The notes: generated by a model from the letters alone, not told the origin. A DNA stretch of 64,000 bases from DASSUW01 sp963803335 (GCA_963803335.1 CAWDME010000007.1:310001-374000); one strand, 5' to 3'; positions 8,211 to 17,776 are shown, counted from the stretch's first letter. Translations and numbers: made by a program.

Positions 8211-8215
8211 GAACT

Positions 8216-9601
8216 TTGCGAGGAACAGCCCCACTCGCGCGGGTCGCCGCGTTCGCCGCCATCGCCATCGCCGTGGTCTTCGCCGCGGTGCTGATGGTCG
8301 GCGGGGGCGGTGGGGGCTACACCGTGACGGCGCGGTTCGAGAACGCCTCGCAGCTCGTCAAAGGCAACCTCGTGCAGGTCTCCGGCATCCCGGCCGGCAA
8401 GGTCCAGGACATCCGGCTCACGCCGGACGGCCAGGCCGAGCTCAAGCTCAAGATCAACAAGGACTACGCGCCGCTCCGGCGCGGCACGATCGCCACCGTC
8501 CGCCAGGCCTCGGTCTCCGGCGTCGCCAACCGCTACATCGACCTGCGCCTTCCCAGCAGCCAGGCCCCCACCATCCCCGACGGCGGCGTGATCGACGAGG
8601 ACAGCACGACCACCGCCGTCGATCTCGACGAGATCTTCAACACCCTCGATCCCAAGACCCGCAAGGACCTGCAGGCCGTCATCAAGGGCTCCGCCAACCA
8701 GCACCGGCTGCGCGGCGCGGAGATGAATCCCGGCCTGCTGTACCTGAACCCGTCGCTGCAGGCCTCCTCGCGCCTGTTCAACGAGCTCAACTCCGACTCG
8801 CGGCTCCTCGAGCGCTTCGTCGTCTCCTCCTCCCAGCTCGTCACCGACCTCGCCGACCGCAAGGAGGACCTCGCCGGCCTCGTCGACCACCTGGCGACGA
8901 CCACCAACGCGATCGGCTCGCGCCAGCAGGAGCTCGCCAGCTCGGTCGAGCAGCTGCCGCCGTTCCTGCGCCGCGCCAACACGACCTTCCTGAACCTGCG
9001 CGCCGCGCTCGATGACCTCCAGCCGCTCGTCGACGACTCCAAGCCGGTCGCCAAGAAGCTGCGCCCGTTCCTCGCCGAGCTGCGCCCGCTCGCCCAGGAC
9101 GCGCGGCCGACGTTCAACGACCTCAGCGCGCTGATCAAGGCGCCCGGCTCGGGCAACGACCTGATCGACCTCACGAACGACCAGAAGCCGCTCCGCGACG
9201 TGGCGGTGCGCGACGTGCACGAGAACGGCAAGGACCGCGCCGGCGCGTTCCCGGCGGCGACCCAGGCGCTCAAGGACGGCACCCCGGAGATCGCCTACTT
9301 GCGGCCGTACACCGTCGACCTGCTCGGCTGGTTCGACGACTTCAGCCACTCCGGCACGTACGACGCGCTCGGGGCCGCCTCGCGCGTGGGCATCCACGCC
9401 AGCGCGTTCACGGTCGTCGACGGCCAGCTCCAGCCGGTGCCGCCGGAGCTGCGCGAACAGGTCTTCAAGGCCGCCGCGGCGACCAACCAGAACAACCGCT
9501 GCCCGGGCGGCGGCGACCACAAGTCCGACGACGGCTCGCGCCCGTGGAAGCCGACGCCGGACTACAACTGCGACCCGAGCCAGGTGCTCCCGGGCAAGTA
9601 G
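8216..9601 (+). CDS. Mce/MlaD family protein 1 of 6
   Basis: 461 residues from a TTG start with AAGGGAG 9 bases upstream. One N-terminal membrane anchor (VAAFAAIAIAVVFAAVLMVGG) precedes the MlaD domain at about residues 34-112 (YTVTARFENASQLVKGNLVQVSGIPAGKVQDI, IATVRQASVSGVANRYIDL). A long helical region with coiled-coil character (about 130-330) follows, then a Gly/Pro-rich tail. Mce proteins form periplasmic or wall-spanning hexameric lipid-transfer tubes attached to an ABC transporter. It opens an array of six such genes. Next start is 3 bases after this stop. Confidence 0.9.
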   Translation: MRGTAPLARVAAFAAIAIAVVFAAVLMVGGGGGGYTVTARFENASQLVKGNLVQVSGIPAGKVQDIRLTPDGQAELKLKINKDYAPLRRGTIATVRQASVSGVANRYIDLRLPSSQAPTIPDGGVIDEDSTTTAVDLDEIFNTLDPKTRKDLQAVIKGSANQHRLRGAEMNPGLLYLNPSLQASSRLFNELNSDSRLLERFVVSSSQLVTDLADRKEDLAGLVDHLATTTNAIGSRQQELASSVEQLPPFLRRANTTFLNLRAALDDLQPLVDDSKPVAKKLRPFLAELRPLAQDARPTFNDLSALIKAPGSGNDLIDLTNDQKPLRDVAVRDVHENGKDRAGAFPAATQALKDGTPEIAYLRPYTVDLLGWFDDFSHSGTYDALGAASRVGIHASAFTVVDGQLQPVPPELREQVFKAAAATNQNNRCPGGGDHKSDDGSRPWKPTPDYNCDPSQVLPGK

Positions 9602-9604
9602 CTG

Positions 9605-11212
9605 ATGCGCCGCCTGCTCGTCATCGCCCTCGTGCTCGCCGCCGGCGCCGTCGCCGTCGTGGCCAGCGCGTCCGGCAAGTCACAGGATCCGGACCACCCG
9701 GACTACACCGTCGAGCTCGACAACGCGTTCGGCATCGTCAACGGCGCCGACGTGAAGGTCGCCGGCGTGCGCGCGGGCCACGTCACCGGCATGCGCGTGG
9801 ACCGCAGGACCAAGCACGCGCTCGTCGACATCGGGATCGACAAGACCGGGTTCGGCTCGCTGCGCACCGACGCGTTCTGCGAGACCAAGCCGCAGTCGCT
9901 GATCGGCGAGTACTACGTCGACTGCCGGCCCGGCACGAGCCCGACGCGGCTGCAGCCGGGCGCGACGATCCCGATCGAGCAGACCGCGTCGACGATCCCG
10001 CTCGACCTCATCAACAACGTCATGCGCCGCCCCTACCGCGAGCGGCTGGGGATCATCCTCGACGAGCTCGGCGCCGGCGTCGGCGGGCGGGCGGCCGACA
10101 TCCAGGCGACGGTCAAGCGGGCGGTGCCCGCACTGCGCGAGACCGACCAGGTGCTCGCCATCCTCGCCGACCAGAACAAGACGCTGGCGAACCTCACGCA
10201 CGACGCCGACACCGTGATCGGCGACCTCGCCGCCAACCGCAAGAACGTCGGCCGCTTCGTCACCGAGACGCGCCAGACCGCCCAGGCGTCGGCCGAGCGC
10301 CGCGCCCAGATCGCCGCCAGCCTGCAGCGCCTCCCCACCTTCCTGCGCGAGCTCAAGCCGACGATGGCCAAGCTCGGCGCGGCGACCGACGCGCAGACGC
10401 CGGCGCTCGCCGACCTCAACCAGTCGGCCGACCAGCTCGCGACGCTGCTCGAGCAGCTCCCCGACTTCGCCGACGCCAGCCGCACCGGCATCAAGTCGCT
10501 CGCCGAGCTGAGCCGCGACGGGCGCCCCGACATGCGCGCCGCGCGCCCGACGATCGACCTGCTCAACCAGGCCTCGCAGCACATGCCGGAGCTCGCGAAC
10601 AACCTGAGCTTCGTCCTCAAGGACCTCAACGACCGCAATCGGGCCGTGGAGAAGGATCCGCGCTCGCCCGGCGGGCAGGGCTACACCGGCTTCGAGGCGC
10701 TCCTGCAGTACGTGTTCGACCAGGCGATGGCGATCAACGCCTTCGACGCGAACGGCTACATGCTCAAGGTCAACCTGTTCGCGTCGGAGTGCTCGGACTA
10801 CCAGAACGTCCAATCGCTCAAGAAGAAGCTCCAGTCGGATCCGGGCTTCTACTCGCGCTGTGCCGCGATCCTCGGCCCGCACCAGCCGGGCATCACGCAG
10901 CCTGACCCGAGCTACACCGGCGCCCAGAACGTCGCCGAGCGAACTGTGGCCGCGAAGAGCAAGAAGAAGGACAAGGCCGACCTCAAGAAGGACGTGCCGA
11001 AGGCGCCGAAGCTCGACACGAACGAACCGAAGAAGAAGATCGACGAGGCGCGCAAGAAGGCGGAGAAGCTCAAGCAGCAGCTCGAGCAGACGCTCGGCAT
11101 CCACCTGCCCGACCTGCCTCAGACCCCGGCGCTGCCGCAGGCGCCGGCCCTGCCCAACGGAGCGAGCTCGGTCGACCCGCAGCAGCTCCTGGACTTCCTG
11201 CTCGGCCCATGA
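9605..11212 (+). CDS. Mce/MlaD family protein 2 of 6
   Basis: 535 residues. The N-terminal hydrophobic segment (LLVIALVLAAGAVAVVASASG) is followed by the MlaD domain at about residues 33-112 (YTVELDNAFGIVNGADVKVAGVRAGHVTGM, KPQSLIGEYYVDC). Helical segments run to about residue 350. The C-terminal 120 residues differ from the sister proteins: a Lys-rich charged helix (KSKKKDKADLKKDVPKAPK and KKKIDEARKKAEKLKQQLEQ) and a Pro/Ala-rich end. The extra cysteines (CETK, DCRPG) sit in the MlaD domain, and CSDY and RCAA in the C-terminal part. The stop overlaps the next ATG by 4 bases. Confidence 0.9.
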   Translation: MRRLLVIALVLAAGAVAVVASASGKSQDPDHPDYTVELDNAFGIVNGADVKVAGVRAGHVTGMRVDRRTKHALVDIGIDKTGFGSLRTDAFCETKPQSLIGEYYVDCRPGTSPTRLQPGATIPIEQTASTIPLDLINNVMRRPYRERLGIILDELGAGVGGRAADIQATVKRAVPALRETDQVLAILADQNKTLANLTHDADTVIGDLAANRKNVGRFVTETRQTAQASAERRAQIAASLQRLPTFLRELKPTMAKLGAATDAQTPALADLNQSADQLATLLEQLPDFADASRTGIKSLAELSRDGRPDMRAARPTIDLLNQASQHMPELANNLSFVLKDLNDRNRAVEKDPRSPGGQGYTGFEALLQYVFDQAMAINAFDANGYMLKVNLFASECSDYQNVQSLKKKLQSDPGFYSRCAAILGPHQPGITQPDPSYTGAQNVAERTVAAKSKKKDKADLKKDVPKAPKLDTNEPKKKIDEARKKAEKLKQQLEQTLGIHLPDLPQTPALPQAPALPNGASSVDPQQLLDFLLGP

Positions 11213-12708
11213 GACTCGCCTCGAACCCGATCCTGATCGGCGCCGTGACCGTGCTGGTCACCGTCGTCGCCGTGTTCCTGGCCTACAACGCCAACAACGG
11301 CCTGCCGTTCGTGCCGACCACGACCGTCAAGGTCCGCGTCGCCAACGGCGCCAACCTCGTCAAGGGCAACGAGGTGCGCTCGGGCGGCTCGCGCATCGGC
11401 GTCGTCACCGACATGCGGCCGGTCCGGCTCGAGGATGGGTCGACGGGCGCCGAGCTCACGATGGAGCTCGACAAGAGCTATGGCGACCTGCCGCGCGACT
11501 CGAGCGTCCGCATCCGGCCCCGCTCGGCGCTCGGCCTCAAGTACGTCGAGCTCACGCGCGGGCACAGCGCCCAGGCGTTCCGCAATGGCGACGTCATGCC
11601 TGCCTCGCAGGCCTCCTACTCGACCGAGCTCGACGACGTCTACAAGATGTTCGACTCCAAGACCCGCAAGGCATCGCAGGAGAACCTGCAGGGCTTCGGC
11701 GACACGTTCGCCGGGCGCGGGCAGGACCTCGGCCGCACGCTCGAGGAGCTGCCGGGCTTCATGCAGTCGCTCGAGCCGGTGATGGCGACGCTGTCGGACC
11801 CGGACACCGACCTGCGCGGCTTCGTGCGCGAGCTCGGCGACGCGGCGCGCATCATCGCCCCGGTCTCGAAGCAGAACGCCGCGCTGTTCACGTCGATGGC
11901 CGACACGTTCGAGGCGCTCGGGCGCGACCCAGAGGCGCTCAAGGCGCTGATCGAGAAATCGCCTTCGACGATGGACACGGCGATCGAGTCGTTCCGCGTC
12001 CAGCAGCCGTTCCTCGACCACCTCACCACGTTCTCGACCGAGTTCTCGGGGGCCACGCACGAGCTGCGCGGCGCGCTCCCGCCGCTCAACAGCGCGATCA
12101 GGGTCGGCACGCCGGTGCAGCAGCGCCTGCCCGCCCTCAACGACGAGGTGCGTAAGACGCTGAACACCGTGCGCGAGGTCGCCGAGCAGCCCGGCACCAA
12201 CGCGGCGCTGCGCGGCGTCACGGCGACGGTGACGACGCTCAACCCGCAACTGCGCTTCTACGGGCCGTACGTGACGGTCTGCAACAGCTGGAACTACTTC
12301 TGGACCTACCTCGCCGAGCACTTCTCCGAGCCCGACTCGACGGGCTCCGCCCAGCGCGCGCTCCTGAACTTCGCGTCGCCGCAGGAGGACGGGCTCGGCT
12401 CGATGGCCGCCGACGAGCCCGCCAACGGCAAGAACGCGGCCGGCACGCCGCAATACGGGCAGGACCAGCCGTACGGCGCCGCGATCGCCCCCGACGGGCG
12501 CGCCGACTGCGAGGCCGGCCAGCGCGGCTTCGTGGAGCGCCAGGCGCGCTACTTCCCCAAGCAGTACAAGATCGCCCGCGACCCGCGGTCGCCCGGTCTG
12601 CAGGGCCCGACCTTCACCGGCCGCGCGCGCGTGCCCAAGGGCGAGACGTTCACCGCCGAGCCCGAGACCGGTCCGTACTCCGAACTCGCCCCCTCGGAGC
12701 ACCCATGA
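11209..12708 (+). CDS. Mce/MlaD family protein 3 of 6
   Basis: 499 residues. Membrane segment at about residues 5-25 (ILIGAVTVLVTVVAVFLAY), MlaD domain at about 38-125 (TTVKVRVANGANLVKGNEVRSGGSRIGVVTDM, IRPRSALGLKYVELTRGHS), then a long alpha-helical tube-forming region (about 140-360) and a C-terminal domain with conserved-looking CNSWNYFWTYLAEHF. The ATG overlaps the previous TGA (ATGA) and its own TGA overlaps the next ATG, which indicates fixed stoichiometric expression. Confidence 0.9.
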   Translation: MRLASNPILIGAVTVLVTVVAVFLAYNANNGLPFVPTTTVKVRVANGANLVKGNEVRSGGSRIGVVTDMRPVRLEDGSTGAELTMELDKSYGDLPRDSSVRIRPRSALGLKYVELTRGHSAQAFRNGDVMPASQASYSTELDDVYKMFDSKTRKASQENLQGFGDTFAGRGQDLGRTLEELPGFMQSLEPVMATLSDPDTDLRGFVRELGDAARIIAPVSKQNAALFTSMADTFEALGRDPEALKALIEKSPSTMDTAIESFRVQQPFLDHLTTFSTEFSGATHELRGALPPLNSAIRVGTPVQQRLPALNDEVRKTLNTVREVAEQPGTNAALRGVTATVTTLNPQLRFYGPYVTVCNSWNYFWTYLAEHFSEPDSTGSAQRALLNFASPQEDGLGSMAADEPANGKNAAGTPQYGQDQPYGAAIAPDGRADCEAGQRGFVERQARYFPKQYKIARDPRSPGLQGPTFTGRARVPKGETFTAEPETGPYSELAPSEHP

Positions 12709-14294
12709 GGCTGCCGCGCTCCAACTACACGATCGGGCTCATCGCGCTCGCCGTCGCGCTCGCCGGCCTCTACCTCGGCTTCACGAAGGCGATCCCGTTC
12801 AAGCCGCACTACGAGATCAAGGCGGCGTTCGCGAGCTCGAACAACATCCGGCCCGGCTCGCCGGTGCGGATCGCCGGCGTCGAGGTCGGCAAGGTCACGA
12901 AGGTCGAGCCCGCAAACCCCGGCGTAGGGGAAGGCGAAGCCGCCCCCGGTGACGAGGGCGAAGCCCGAAGTGGCGCGATCCTGACGCTGCGGATCAACAA
13001 GCAGGGGCGCCCGGTCCACAGCGACGCGACGGCCAAGATCCGCCCGCGCATCTTCCTCGAGGGCAACTTCTTCGTCGACATGACGGCGGGTTCGCCGTCG
13101 GCCCCGGAGCTCAAGGACGGCGGCACGATCCCCGTGCAGCAGACGGCGACGCCGGTCCAGCTCGACGAGGTCGTCACCGCGCTGCAGTCCGACACGCGCG
13201 AGGACCTCAAGATCCTGCTCGACGAGTACGGCCGCGCGCTCGACGGCGCCGGCGCCAAGGGCTTCAACCGCTCGATCCCGTACTGGAAGCCCGCCTACCG
13301 CGACGGCGCGATCGTCGCCGACGCGATGCGCGGCGAGACCGGCCATGACCTGTCCGGCTACGTCAAGAACGCCGGCGCCACGGCGGCGGCGCTCGACCGC
13401 AACCGCGAGCAGCTCAAGTCGCTCGTCACCGACTTCAACACCACCGCCGCCGCCTTCGCGCGCGAGGACACGAACCTCAACGCCGCGGTCGGCGAGCTGC
13501 CGCGCACGCTGCAGGCCTCGTATACGGCCCTCGGCGCGCTCAACGAGTCATTCTCGCCGCTGCGCGCGCTGGCGCAGGAGCTGCGGCCCGGCGTCCAGAG
13601 CTCCGGCCCGACGCTCGACGTGGCGCAGCCGTTCATCCACGAGCTGCGCGGACTGGTCTCCGAGCCCGAGCTGCGCGGCCTCGCGCACGATCTGCGGCCG
13701 ACGGTGCCGGACCTCGCCTCCTTCGTGGAGCGCAGTGTGCCGCTGTACCGCGAGGTCCGCCGCGCCTCGAGCTGCAACAACGAGGTCATCCACCCGTGGA
13801 CGATGGACACGGTGCCGGACAAGCAGTTCCCGGCCAAGGGCCCGGTCTACCAGGAGGCCCCCAAGCCGCTGCCCGGCCTCGCCGGTGAGAGCCGCTCGGC
13901 CGATGCCAACGGCTCGTGGTTCCGCGTCCTCGCCGCCGGCGGGAAGAACCTCGTGACGTTCGCGCCCGGCGTGTTCGGCACGACGCCCGAGCCGCTCCTC
14001 GGCGCCAACCCGCCGAAGCCGAACAAGCGCCCGCCGCTCGACGGCAAGGTCCCGTGCGAGACGCAGCAGACGCCCGACCTGCGCACCGAGACCGCGCCGC
14101 CGCCGCCGCAGCACCAGGTCAACACGAACTCGGCGGCGTTCCAGGACCGCTACGCGCAGGCGCGTGACGAGGCCGTCAAGTGGCTGCAGAAGCAGATCAA
14201 GGTCGAGGACCTCCAGAACCTGCTCAAGGTCAGCGACAAGGACGCGACCTCGGCGCTGATCGACAAGGTTGCGAAGGGCGGCGTCACGCGATGA
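12705..14294 (+). CDS. Mce/MlaD family protein 4 of 6
   Basis: 529 residues. Membrane segment at about residues 7-25, MlaD domain at about 35-130 with the core YEIKAAFASSNNIRPGSPVRIAGVEVGKVTKV. An unusual Gly/Glu/Ala-rich insertion (NPGVGEGEAAPGDEGEAR) sits between two strands of the domain; the sister proteins do not have it. The helical region contains VVTALQSDTREDLKILLDEYG, and a CNNEVIHPW segment near residue 360 parallels CNSWNYFW of protein 3. The tail is Pro-rich (APPPPQHQV) and ends in an amphipathic helix. It overlaps both neighbours by 4 bases. Confidence 0.9.
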   Translation: MRLPRSNYTIGLIALAVALAGLYLGFTKAIPFKPHYEIKAAFASSNNIRPGSPVRIAGVEVGKVTKVEPANPGVGEGEAAPGDEGEARSGAILTLRINKQGRPVHSDATAKIRPRIFLEGNFFVDMTAGSPSAPELKDGGTIPVQQTATPVQLDEVVTALQSDTREDLKILLDEYGRALDGAGAKGFNRSIPYWKPAYRDGAIVADAMRGETGHDLSGYVKNAGATAAALDRNREQLKSLVTDFNTTAAAFAREDTNLNAAVGELPRTLQASYTALGALNESFSPLRALAQELRPGVQSSGPTLDVAQPFIHELRGLVSEPELRGLAHDLRPTVPDLASFVERSVPLYREVRRASSCNNEVIHPWTMDTVPDKQFPAKGPVYQEAPKPLPGLAGESRSADANGSWFRVLAAGGKNLVTFAPGVFGTTPEPLLGANPPKPNKRPPLDGKVPCETQQTPDLRTETAPPPPQHQVNTNSAAFQDRYAQARDEAVKWLQKQIKVEDLQNLLKVSDKDATSALIDKVAKGGVTR

Positions 14295-15601
14295 GGGCGA
14301 TCCGCAAGCACGCCAAGGAGTTCATCGCGGTGCTCGCGCTCGTCGTGGTCGCCACCGGCGTCTCGCTGTACGTGCTCAACGAGCAGCGCATGCGCTTCCC
14401 GTGGGAGGCCTCGCCGCTGCGGGTCAACGCCGAGTTCTCCACCGCGCAGGCCGTCATCGCCGGCCAGGGCCAGACCGTCCGCGTCTCCGGCGTGCGGATC
14501 GGCGACATCGGCAAGGTCCGGCTCCAGAACGGCCGCGCCGTGGTCGAGATGGTCATCGACCCGGAGTACAAAGGCCTCATCCGGCAGGACGCGCACGCGC
14601 TCCTGCGGCCCAAGACCGGCCTCAAGGACATGTTCATCGAGCTCGAGCCCGGCTCCGACCGCGCGCCCGCCGCCGACGCCGGCTACACGATCCCGATTTC
14701 CGCCACGTCGCCGGACGTGAACCCGGACGAGATCCTCGGTGAGCTCGACTCCGACACGCGCGACTACCTCAAGCTGCTGATCGGCGACGCCGGCGAGGGC
14801 CTCAAGGGCCGCGGGCTCGACCTGCGCGAGGTGCTGCGCCGCTTCGAGCCGACGCACCGCGACCTCGCGCGCGTGAACTCCGCGGTGGCCACGCGGCGCG
14901 AGAACCTGCGCCACCTGATCACGTCGCTGAATACGCTCAACGCCGAGCTCGCGCACCGCAGCGACGATCTCGCCGGCCTCGTGAGCTCGTCCTCGGCGGT
15001 CATGCACTCGTTCGCGTCCGAGGAGCAGAACGTGTCCGCCGCCGTCGCCGAGCTGCCGGGCACGCTCAAGCAGACGACCGACACGATGACGCACGTCGAG
15101 CGCTACGCGACGCTGCTCGGCCCGACGGCGCAGAAGCTGCGGCCGGCGGCGCGGGCGCTCGACCCGGCGAACAAGGCGGTCCGGCCGCTCGCCGCCGAGG
15201 CGACGCCGCTGCTGCGCAACGACATCCGGCCGTTCGTGCGCGAGGCGCGCCCGGTTGTGCGCGACCTCAAGCCGGCCGCGCACAACCTGGCGGGCGCGAC
15301 GCCGGCGCTGACGCGCTCGTTCGCGGCGCTCAACACCTTCTTCAACCTCGCCGCCTACAACCCGAATGGCCGCGAGGACCCGGGCAACCGGGCCCGCCAG
15401 GAGGGCTACCTGTTCTGGGCCGCCTGGGTGCAGCACATGGCGACGCAGCTGTTCTCGAGCTCGGACGCCAACGGCGTGTTCCGGCCGGTGACCATCGCGG
15501 CGCCGTGCGCGACCCTCGAGCAGATCGTCCACGAGGAGCCGCAGCTCGAGTTCCTCACGATGCTGACCCCGATCCTCACCGACTCGCAGGCGTGCGGATG
15601 A
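14291..15601 (+). CDS. Mce/MlaD family protein 5 of 6
   Basis: 436 residues from the ATG at 14291, chosen because it overlaps the previous TGA and directly precedes the membrane segment (FIAVLALVVVATGVSLYVL). MlaD domain at about residues 44-120 (LRVNAEFSTAQAVIAGQGQTVRVSGVRIGDIGKV, LLRPKTGLKDMFIELEPGS). Helical region about 135-350, then a short C-terminal domain (ARQEGYLFWAAWVQHMATQLF). Of the six it has the shortest C-terminus. The stop overlaps the next ATG. Confidence 0.9.
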   Translation: MRAIRKHAKEFIAVLALVVVATGVSLYVLNEQRMRFPWEASPLRVNAEFSTAQAVIAGQGQTVRVSGVRIGDIGKVRLQNGRAVVEMVIDPEYKGLIRQDAHALLRPKTGLKDMFIELEPGSDRAPAADAGYTIPISATSPDVNPDEILGELDSDTRDYLKLLIGDAGEGLKGRGLDLREVLRRFEPTHRDLARVNSAVATRRENLRHLITSLNTLNAELAHRSDDLAGLVSSSSAVMHSFASEEQNVSAAVAELPGTLKQTTDTMTHVERYATLLGPTAQKLRPAARALDPANKAVRPLAAEATPLLRNDIRPFVREARPVVRDLKPAAHNLAGATPALTRSFAALNTFFNLAAYNPNGREDPGNRARQEGYLFWAAWVQHMATQLFSSSDANGVFRPVTIAAPCATLEQIVHEEPQLEFLTMLTPILTDSQACG

Positions 15602-17025
15602 ACAAGTCGGCGCCCTCACTGATGCGGATCCTCACGATGGTCGTGTTCGCGCTGTCGTGCTTCGGCCTGCTGCTGTTCCTGTGGCTGTCGTTCGGCGGCC
15701 CGATCCCGCTCAAGCCGGAGGGCTACCGCGTGAAGGTGGCGTTCCCGGAGGCGGCCACGCTCGCCACCGAGGCCGACGTGCGGATCGCCGGCGTGTCGGT
15801 TGGCAAGGTACGCAAGCTCGACGTCGACGCGCGCGACAACCGCACTGTTGCGACGATCGAGCTCGACCGCGAGTTCGCCCCGCTGCACGCGGACGCCAAC
15901 GCGATGCTGCGCCAGAAGACGCTGCTGGGCGAGACGTACGTGCAGCTGACGCCCGGCCACAGCACGCAGATGGTCCCCGAGGGCGGTCGCCTTGCCGACG
16001 GCCACGTCAAGGACACCGTGCAGCTCGACGAGATCTTCGACTCGCTCGATCCCGCCACGCGCGCGTCGTTCCGCACCTGGCAGCAGGAGCTGGCGAAGGG
16101 CATCAAGGGCCGCGGGCGTGACTTCAACGACGCGATCGGCACGCTCCCCGGCTTCGCGTCCGACGGCTCGGACGTGCTGCGGGTGCTCGCGTCGCAGGAC
16201 GCCGCGCTCCACCGGCTGGTGAAGAACACCGGCGTCACGTTCGGGGCGCTGACCGAGAACGAGCAGCAGCTGCAGACGCTGATCACGTCGTCCAAGCGCC
16301 TATTCGACGCGACGGCGTCGCGCAACGACGCGCTCGCCGAGGCGGTCCGGATCTTCCCGACGTTCCTCGACGAGTCGAAGGCGACGCTGGCGCGGCTGCA
16401 GACCTTCTCCACCGACGCCGACCCGCTCGTCCAGGACCTCACCCCCGTGGCGCACGACCTCAAGCCGACGCTCGCCGACGTCCACGCGATGTCGCCGGAC
16501 CTCGAGCACTTCTTCCGCAACGTCGACCCGCTGATCTCGGCCTCGAAGACCGGGCTGCCGGCGGCACGCGACACGCTCAACGGCGCCAAGCCGCTGCTCA
16601 ACGCGCTGTATCCCTTCCTCGAGCAGCTCAACCCGATCCTCCAGTACCTCGAGACGTCGCAGTCGCAGGTGTCGGACTTCATCTCCTACGGCGGCGCGGC
16701 GCTGGCGGACACGACGGCCTCACCGGGCGGCGGCGTCGGCCACTACCTGCGCCAGTTCGGCCCGCTGGGCGTCGAGAGCTCGGCCATCTGGCCCGAGCGC
16801 GCCCCGACCAACCGCGGGCAGACCTACGTCGGGCCGAAGCAGCTCTACGGCCCGGAGGCGAACACGTACCTCGACGCGCCGTCGACGGACTGCTCGAACA
16901 CCGGCGGCACGCATCCCGCGCAGCAGGGCAATCCGGGCTGCTGGAAGCACGACCCGATCAAGTTCCAGGGCCGCCTGCAGGGCGACTTCCCGCACGTCGA
17001 GGCGGACAACTACCTCGGCAAGTAG
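15598..17025 (+). CDS. Mce/MlaD family protein 6 of 6
   Basis: 475 residues from the ATG at 15598, in the stop of protein 5. Membrane segment at about residues 8-32 (MRILTMVVFALSCFGLLLFLWLSF, in part), MlaD domain at about 40-125 (YRVKVAFPEAATLATEADVRIAGVSVGKVRKL, MLRQKTLLGETYVQLTPGH), helical region to about 370, then a Tyr/Gly-rich C-terminal domain with two cysteines (DCSNTGG, GCWKH). It ends the array; the next gene is convergent. No YrbE/MlaE permease, Mkl/MlaF ATPase or Mam gene follows. Confidence 0.9.
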   Translation: MNKSAPSLMRILTMVVFALSCFGLLLFLWLSFGGPIPLKPEGYRVKVAFPEAATLATEADVRIAGVSVGKVRKLDVDARDNRTVATIELDREFAPLHADANAMLRQKTLLGETYVQLTPGHSTQMVPEGGRLADGHVKDTVQLDEIFDSLDPATRASFRTWQQELAKGIKGRGRDFNDAIGTLPGFASDGSDVLRVLASQDAALHRLVKNTGVTFGALTENEQQLQTLITSSKRLFDATASRNDALAEAVRIFPTFLDESKATLARLQTFSTDADPLVQDLTPVAHDLKPTLADVHAMSPDLEHFFRNVDPLISASKTGLPAARDTLNGAKPLLNALYPFLEQLNPILQYLETSQSQVSDFISYGGAALADTTASPGGGVGHYLRQFGPLGVESSAIWPERAPTNRGQTYVGPKQLYGPEANTYLDAPSTDCSNTGGTHPAQQGNPGCWKHDPIKFQGRLQGDFPHVEADNYLGK

Positions 17026-17032
17026 GGAGGTG

Positions 17033-17776
17033 CTAAGCCGCCCGGCGGGCGGCGGCGGCGCTGGTGAAGGCACCGAGGACGGCGTCCGCGAGGCCGCGGT
17101 TGCCGCTGAAGGACAGGGAGTCGGAGGCGCCCTCGGGGCCGAGCGCGCGGACCCAGGCGTCGCGCCCGCCGGTCACCACCGCGGCGGCACCGCCGCCGTT
17201 GGCATCCGCGGACTCGCTGATCTCGACGTGGCCGCCCGACGCGGTCAGCCGGTAGCGGCGCGGCGGCGCTTCGCCCTCGCCCTCGACGATCAGGTCGACG
17301 CTGCCCTCCATGCCGGCAGGCGTCTCGATCAGCCCGGGAGCTAGCCGGAACACCGCGCCGACGTTGATGTCCTCGCCGGGGCGCGGCGCGCTCCAGGTCC
17401 AGTCATAGCCCCAGCGGGCCAGCGCGCCGATCACCGGCATCAGCTCGCGCGAGCGCTCGGTCAGCTCGTAGTCGACGCGCGGCGGCACCTCGCGATAGCG
17501 CTGGCGGGTCAGCAAGCCGTCGGCCACCATCCGGTTCAGCCGCGAGCGGAGCTGCTCGGTCGAGATGCCCGGCAGCACGCGCTGCAACTCGACGAAGCGG
17601 CGCGGGCCGGCGGCCAAGTCGCGGATGATCAGCAGCGTCCATTTGTCGCCCACGAGATCGAGCGCGCGGGCATCTGGGGACCACTGGTCGTACGGGTGAC
17701 GCTTGGGAGGCGGGACAGTCGGAATGAGGGCCTCTTGACGGACGCGAAAGCGGGGTTTTGCGGAGCATACCCGCAC
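17033..17776 (-). CDS. HxlR-type transcriptional regulator with C-terminal SCP2-like domain
   Basis: A winged-helix HxlR domain (DQWSPDARALDLVGDKWTLLIIRDLAAGPRRF, LQRVLPGISTEQLRSRLNRMVADGLL) is fused to about 110 residues resembling an SCP2/sterol-carrier-like pocket (GSVDLIVEGEGEAPPRRYRLTASGGHVEIS to the Ala-rich end). HxlR proteins usually sense redox or electrophile signals; here a lipid-type ligand domain may modulate binding. No ATG lies before the HTH. I chose GTG 17776 (247 aa); a TTG at 17833 would add 19 Cys-rich residues (CGPKVKCLPCETC). It converges with the mce operon across 7 bases. Confidence 0.82.
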   Translation of the reverse strand: MRVCSAKPRFRVRQEALIPTVPPPKRHPYDQWSPDARALDLVGDKWTLLIIRDLAAGPRRFVELQRVLPGISTEQLRSRLNRMVADGLLTRQRYREVPPRVDYELTERSRELMPVIGALARWGYDWTWSAPRPGEDINVGAVFRLAPGLIETPAGMEGSVDLIVEGEGEAPPRRYRLTASGGHVEISESADANGGGAAAVVTGGRDAWVRALGPEGASDSLSFSGNRGLADAVLGAFTSAAAARRAA

